Shown here in pieces: positions 60,401 through 64,000 of a stretch of DNA of 64,000 bases. The stretch spans positions 30,001 to 94,000 of the forward strand of contig JAMWET010003385.1 in the NCBI GenBank assembly GCA_024036415.1, given 5' to 3'. The notes below the pieces were generated by a model, which saw only the letters and a program-made list of their open reading frames with translations, did no database searches and was not told where the DNA came from. The stretch's first letter is position 1. The number at the start of each line of letters is the position of its first letter. Both the position numbers and the translations under genes were made by a program. The stretch is from Prochilodus magdalenae (Eukaryota; Chordata; Actinopteri; Characiformes; Prochilodontidae).

Positions 60401-61956
60401 TTGAGAGAGTCTGATAGAGTTTGAGACAGTCTGAGTGAGCCTGAGGCAGTCTGAGGCAGACTGAGTGAGTTGGAAGCCCAGGCCCTGGAAAACCCTGACT
60501 TACAGTGAACTGCACTCACCGTGAGGATGGAAGGACTTGGGGCTGGATTCTCTATCTGTAATCAGATCAGTTGTTGAGAGTTAGTGTCTGTGTTTATACA
60601 AATCTCTCACTCCTCCTTCTCACCTTCTCTCCATCTCACCTGCAAACACCTCCACCTCGCACAGAGTGAGGATTCTATTCTCTCCCGGCAGGAACACATT
60701 AACGTACCGTCCCTGTGTGCCTCTGAACTGGTACGTTTTGGTGACGCCAGAGCCTAGAGTGTTAATAACAGCGACTCTGCAGGTACAAATTAAACAGAGA
60801 TCAGACCAAATAAATTACTCACTGTTCATCAGAAATAGGGGTCTAATAATGTGCTGTGACATCACAGTGTAAAAATGCCACTGTAATCATACCATATAAG
60901 GCAACTACAGCTGTGCAACAACATCTGTATGCTGTAGGTAGTAGGTGATTGGTCATTAAATGGTCAGTCCTGGGGACAGTTGGGTTTATTGGGGTGATGG
61001 TGCTACCTTGCTAGGGTATTAGTTTTAGCACCCTGTAAAGGCTACTGACCCCGCCCCCTTATATATCACTAATTCCAAGTAATCTATAGTATATATGGAT
61101 ATGCTGTAGGGGTGGAAGTAGGTTCGCTCTGGTTTGTCCTTTAGCGCCCCCTTCAGTACTCAATGTCTGAACCTTCTTAGTGATATAAGTACGCTCATCC
61201 AGGCCCTGTGCTTTGAAGTGCAGTGGCTGGACGTTACCGTTCACATTTGTGTACTTGTGTTGAGGATGTTTCTTGGTTATCAGGAACAGACATTTTGGAT
61301 TTCGGGTCATGACCCCAGACCCCCATAGTACAGGTCTAGCCTCCCTATTCACAAACCTGTAGTGACACCTCTGCTTCTAATCTATTCTCCATCCTGGGCC
61401 CTCACTCTGACGCCACTCCTTGAAAACTGGCCTGAACATACTGACCCACAATTCTCCAGTCAAAGCAGAGGAACCCACAGGAGAACCTTCAGCACCTTAA
61501 ACTTCATATAAGAACAATATAAGGTTCCTCACAGTTTGTTGTTGTTGCCGTTGTTCTCGAGGCTGTTACCGATCCGGATCTGAGCCCCGTTTATCCGGTC
61601 TTTACAGCAGTCTCCGCGGTTAGTGATGGTCACTGAGGTCACGTTGTAGATGTCGGGGAGCTCCACCCTCCACCAGGGGTTCACATCAAAGTTAGTGTGA
61701 CTGCAGGAGCTCTTGAGGTAATCCGGATTCCTGTCTCCATCCACGGCATTCTGAGCAGCTCCTAAGTGGTCGTATGTAGTTGACTGCACTGCTTGGGCTC
61801 CATCTGCGAGGTTCTCTGTTCAACAGAACCAGCAAACATGAGATCAGAAGATGCAGGTACACCGAATGGGTTGTTTGTTCAGGTGGATCTACCTGTGGAG
61901 GCAGTGAGTCCCGGCACGGACAGGAGCGATAGCAGTAAAAGCACTCTGAAGATCAT
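54406..61956 (-). CDS. Secreted F-type lectin (fucolectin), three FTP domains (lectin B)
   Basis: Minus-strand exons in transcript order: 61956-61893 (signal peptide), 61815-61533 and 60776-60640 (domain 1), 60555-60520 (linker), 59372-59090 and 57019-56883 (domain 2), 56798-56763 (linker), 55873-55561 and 54574-54406 (domain 3, stop). Phases agree and give 485 aa. The start is [20 protein letters not shown], a signal peptide nearly identical to lectin A's. Domain 1 keeps SCSHT, 26 residues, NRGDCCKDR; domain 2 keeps SCSHT and NRKDCCGDR. Both therefore have the His-Arg-Arg fucose triad and the vicinal Cys pair. Domain 3 reads SCTQT (H to Q) but keeps NRGDCCSER. First-half exons of domains 1 and 2 differ at only four of about 86 residues, so they duplicated recently. 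Domain 3 exons (313 and 169 bp) match lectin A's domain 3 in size and phase. Expected role: secreted or plasma lectin binding fucosylated microbial glycans. Confidence 0.92.
54590..55405. repeat. 30-bp purine minisatellite in the last lectin B intron
   Basis: About 27 copies of AGAGGAGCAGAGGGGAACAG followed by AGACAAGCAG or AGACGAGCAG. The plus frame (308 aa of Glu/Arg/Gln) and the minus frames (Pro/Leu/Cys/Ser) are artefacts. The longest minus frame continues into the genuine terminal exon, so only its last 56 codons are real. Confidence 0.97.
56085..56725. repeat. Short-period array (GAGTCTGAGAGAGTCTGAGT) in lectin B intron
   Basis: About 60 variable copies of a 10-11 bp unit, GAGTCTGAGA or GACAGTCTGA, between the second linker exon and domain 3. 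The same family occurs at 58740-58840 and 59570-60470. Confidence 0.9.
57090..58545 (+). mobile_element. L2/CR1-clade LINE remnant inserted in lectin B domain 2 intron
   Basis: Plus-strand remnants of a LINE reverse transcriptase C terminus: SDHYLISSEI-like near 57085-57115, then DAEKLGHAFITPRLDYCNAL, LLSGCSSKSLDKLQLVRRVL and DHISPVFSNLHWLPVKFRI at 57610-57805. These are typical of L2/CR1-type elements. A 3' tail with GGTTCCCCCTTTGAGAACCT, GGGAGTTTTTCCTTGCCACT and CTCGGACCCGGATTCTCTGT closes at about 58545. Frames are interrupted, so it is dead. The paralogous intron at 60850-60905 lacks it. Confidence 0.75.
58740..58840. repeat. Small AGTCTGAG-type array
   Basis: About nine units related to the larger arrays at 56085-56725 and 59570-60470, suggesting seeding or duplication within the gene. 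Confidence 0.7.
59570..60475. repeat. Short-period AGTCTGAG array, about 0.9 kb, in lectin B intron
   Basis: Units of about 10-11 bp, with longer blocks such as GAGAGTCCTGAGTGAGTCAG followed by AGTGAGTTTGAGAGAGTCTG that are repeated nearly exactly around 59925-60040. It occupies the position equivalent to 56085-56725, upstream of a linker exon. Confidence 0.9.
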
Positions 61957-62454
61957 CTCAGCCTCTGAAATCTGAAGAACACACGCTAGTGTTAGTGTAT
62001 GTACACAACTCCTTCCTCATTACTGGAGACCTCAACATCACTAAGCTTCTAAGACTGAACTGTGGAGGGGTCTATATCATATTCAACACTGTTTATTCTA
62101 ATGAAGTGTCAGAGAAGTGCAGTCAGCATGTAAAGCCCTTAGCACTAATGACACGTCCCCATGTGTTCAGAACTCTTAATCATGATTAACACATCTCCAT
62201 GCACACCAGACCTGCTTTCCACATCACTCCATACAAACATGATTAACACCTGCTCACATACGCCTGCTAGTCCAGCTGCAGGAGGAAAAGACGAAGACAG
62301 AAGGAGAACAGACATTACTTACAGAATCAGAAGGAACTCACATGTGTGAACTGACTTTAATGAAGTCCTCTGGAAAACCTGAAACGATCCAAAAGCCCAG
62401 CCTTCAGAAGCTGCCTCAGTGGCAATGTGAGCAAGGTTTATCAAACAGCACATT

Positions 62455-62785
62455 TCAAAACAGGGCGTTATTCACTGGGCTGGTGTTAATCACTGAGCTA
62501 GAGTTAAATACTGTGCTAGTGTTAATCACTGTACTAGTGTCAATCACTGTGCAGGTGTCAATCACTGCGCTAGTGTTAATCACTGAGTTAGTGTTAATTA
62601 CTGTGGTAGTGTTAATCACTGTACTAGTGTCAGTCACTGTGCTAGTGTCAATCACTGTGCTAGTGTTAATCACTGCGTTAGTGTAATCACTGTGCTAGTG
62701 TCAGTTACTGTGCTAGTGTCAATTACTGCTAGTGTTAATCACTGTGCTAGTGTTAATCACTGCGCTAGTGTTGGCTAATCACTTT
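62455..62785. repeat. 18-bp minisatellite (GTGCTAGTGTTAATCACT)
   Basis: About 18 copies of GTGCTAGTGTTAATCACT with TTA to TCA and GCTA to ACTA variants, in the 5' non-coding intron of lectin B. The 114-aa plus frame and the 72-aa minus frame are artefacts of a period divisible by three. Isolated units reappear near 62930-63010. Confidence 0.95.
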
Positions 62786-62849
62786 TTTCAACTAAAATAT
62801 AAATCCAGCTGTTAAACTGGAATGTGCAAACAGGTGCAAAGATTCTTAC

Positions 62850-62925
62850 CTGTGTCTGTCCAGCAGAGCTGTGATTCCGGTTTTAGATCTCTGCTGTGAA
62901 GTCTGTCGTACTGGACATTCTGTCT
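62850..62925 (-). other. Likely 5' non-coding exon of lectin B
   Basis: On the minus strand GACACAG|GTAAGAATC is a strong donor at 62850/62849. The sequence before it includes AGCAGAGATC, shared with the proposed lectin A first exon. It would splice to TTCTTCAG or TTTCAG just before AGGCTGAGATG at 61964. The transcription start is not determined. Confidence 0.5.
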
Positions 62926-63164
62926 GTTTGGTCATTACTGTGTCCTTTTTAATCACTGTACGTGACAGTCACTGTGATAGTGTTAATCACTGCTTTGTAA
63001 TCACTGTGCGAAGTGTCCTTTGATCCACTTGTCAGAAAAGGCAAAAGATTAAAGACACGTCTTATTCAAAGTTAAATAACATCATTAATGACACTCTATA
63101 TCTTTAAATGTCAGTTAAGACTGATAGATGTATCTTTACTGAGCGGTGTTAAGACCTGTTACTC

Positions 63165-64000
63165 ATCATCTGTAGTTACAGGTCTTAATTTTGTAGTAGG
63201 GCTTTATTCTGTAGTTACTGGTCTTTATTCTGTAGTTGCGGATCTTTATTCTGTAGTTACGTGTCTTTATTCTGTAGTTACGGGTCTTTATTCTGTAGTT
63301 GCGGATCTTTATTCTGTAGTTACGAGTCTTTATTCTGTAGTTACAGGTCTTTATTCTGTAGTTGCGGATCTTTATTCTGTAGTTACGGGTCTTTATTCTG
63401 TAGTTACGGGTCTTTATTCTGTAGTTACGGGTCTTTATTCTGTAGTTACGAGTCTTTGTTCTGTAGTTACGGGTCTTTATTCTGTAGTTACTGGTCTTTA
63501 TTCTGTAGTTACGGGTCTTTATTCTGTAGTTATGGGTTTTTATTCTGTAGTTACTGGTCTTTATTCTGTAGTTACTGGTCTTTATTCTGTAGTTACGGGT
63601 CTTTATTCTGTAGTTACTGGTCTTTATTCTGTAGTTACTGGTCTTTATTCGGTAGTCACATCTTTATTCTGTAGTTAGGTGTCTTTATTCTGTAGTTATG
63701 GGTCTTTATTCTGTAGTTATGGGTCTTTATTCTGTAGTTATGGGTCTTTATTCTGTAGTTAGGTGTCTTTATTCTGTAGTTACGGGTCTTTATTCTGTAG
63801 TTACGGGTCTTTATTCTGTAGTTACGAGTCTTTATTCTGTAGTTATGGGTTTTTATTCTGTAGTTACTGGTCTTTATTCTGTAGTTACTGGTCTTTATTC
63901 TGTAGTCACATCTTTATTCTGTAGTTAGGTGTCTTTATTCTGTAGTTAGGTGTCTTTATTCTGTAGTTATGGGTCTTTATTCTGTAGTTACAGGTTTTTA
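63165..64000. repeat. 21-bp minisatellite (TCTTTATTCTGTAGTTAC), running off the window
   Basis: About 40 copies of a 21-bp unit, TCTTTATTCTGTAGTTAC plus GGG, with GTTGCGGA, GTTACTGG and GTTATGGG variants. It continues to the right edge. The open frames of 196, 137 and 76 aa are artefacts. It lies just upstream of the proposed lectin B first exon. Confidence 0.97.

Noticed and set aside
63088..63928. Frames of 76-196 aa with a GLYSVVT-type period
   Set aside because: Translation of the 21-bp array; no independent support.

Overview
The window looks like nuclear DNA of a teleost fish. Genes are split by GT-AG introns, their products match vertebrate proteins, and the background holds dead Tc1/mariner copies, LINE 3' tails and many tandem repeats typical of fish genomes. 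I cannot name the species or order.

Layout. 1-5700: no gene I recognise; a tandem repeat, tetranucleotide microsatellites, a decayed Tc1-like transposon and a long inverted repeat. 5750-14780 (+): sgo1 (shugoshin 1), nine coding exons, 659 aa, behind a compact promoter with ETS, CCAAT and TTCGAA elements. 17440-21130 (+): rpl14 (ribosomal protein eL14), six exons, 141 aa, behind a promoter with duplicated NRF1-like sites and a 5'TOP-like start. 23713-35120 (+): abhd5 (CGI-58), seven exons, about 378 aa, with Asp at the nucleophile position. 37831-46703 (-) and 54406-61964 (-): two head-to-tail paralogous genes for secreted F-type lectins (fucolectins). Each has a signal peptide exon, three FTP domains (two exons each) and short linker exons, giving 484 and 485 aa. 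Each also has a likely upstream non-coding exon (near 48317 and 62850).

From about 21 kb to the right edge, nearly every intron and spacer carries its own minisatellite (units of about 4 to 118 bp), together about 16-17 kb. Several have a period divisible by three and give long but spurious open frames. At least four Tc1-like copies or fragments are present, all visibly broken, plus a plus-strand L2/CR1-like LINE remnant inside lectin B.

Function. The first three genes are housekeeping or metabolic and unrelated: centromeric cohesion, translation, and lipid-droplet lipolysis. The right half is an innate-immunity type locus. In both lectins, domains 1 and 2 keep the His/Arg/Arg fucose-binding motif, while domain 3 has lost the His (and in lectin A also the second Arg and the Cys pair). 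Lectin B domains 1 and 2 are almost identical and lie in a recent intragenic duplication, with a LINE in only one copy. The most noteworthy items are this paired, partly degenerate lectin architecture, a short TTTAAGGTGGAACGG-type motif recurring only around sgo1 and rpl14, and a decayed second copy of abhd5 exon 2.
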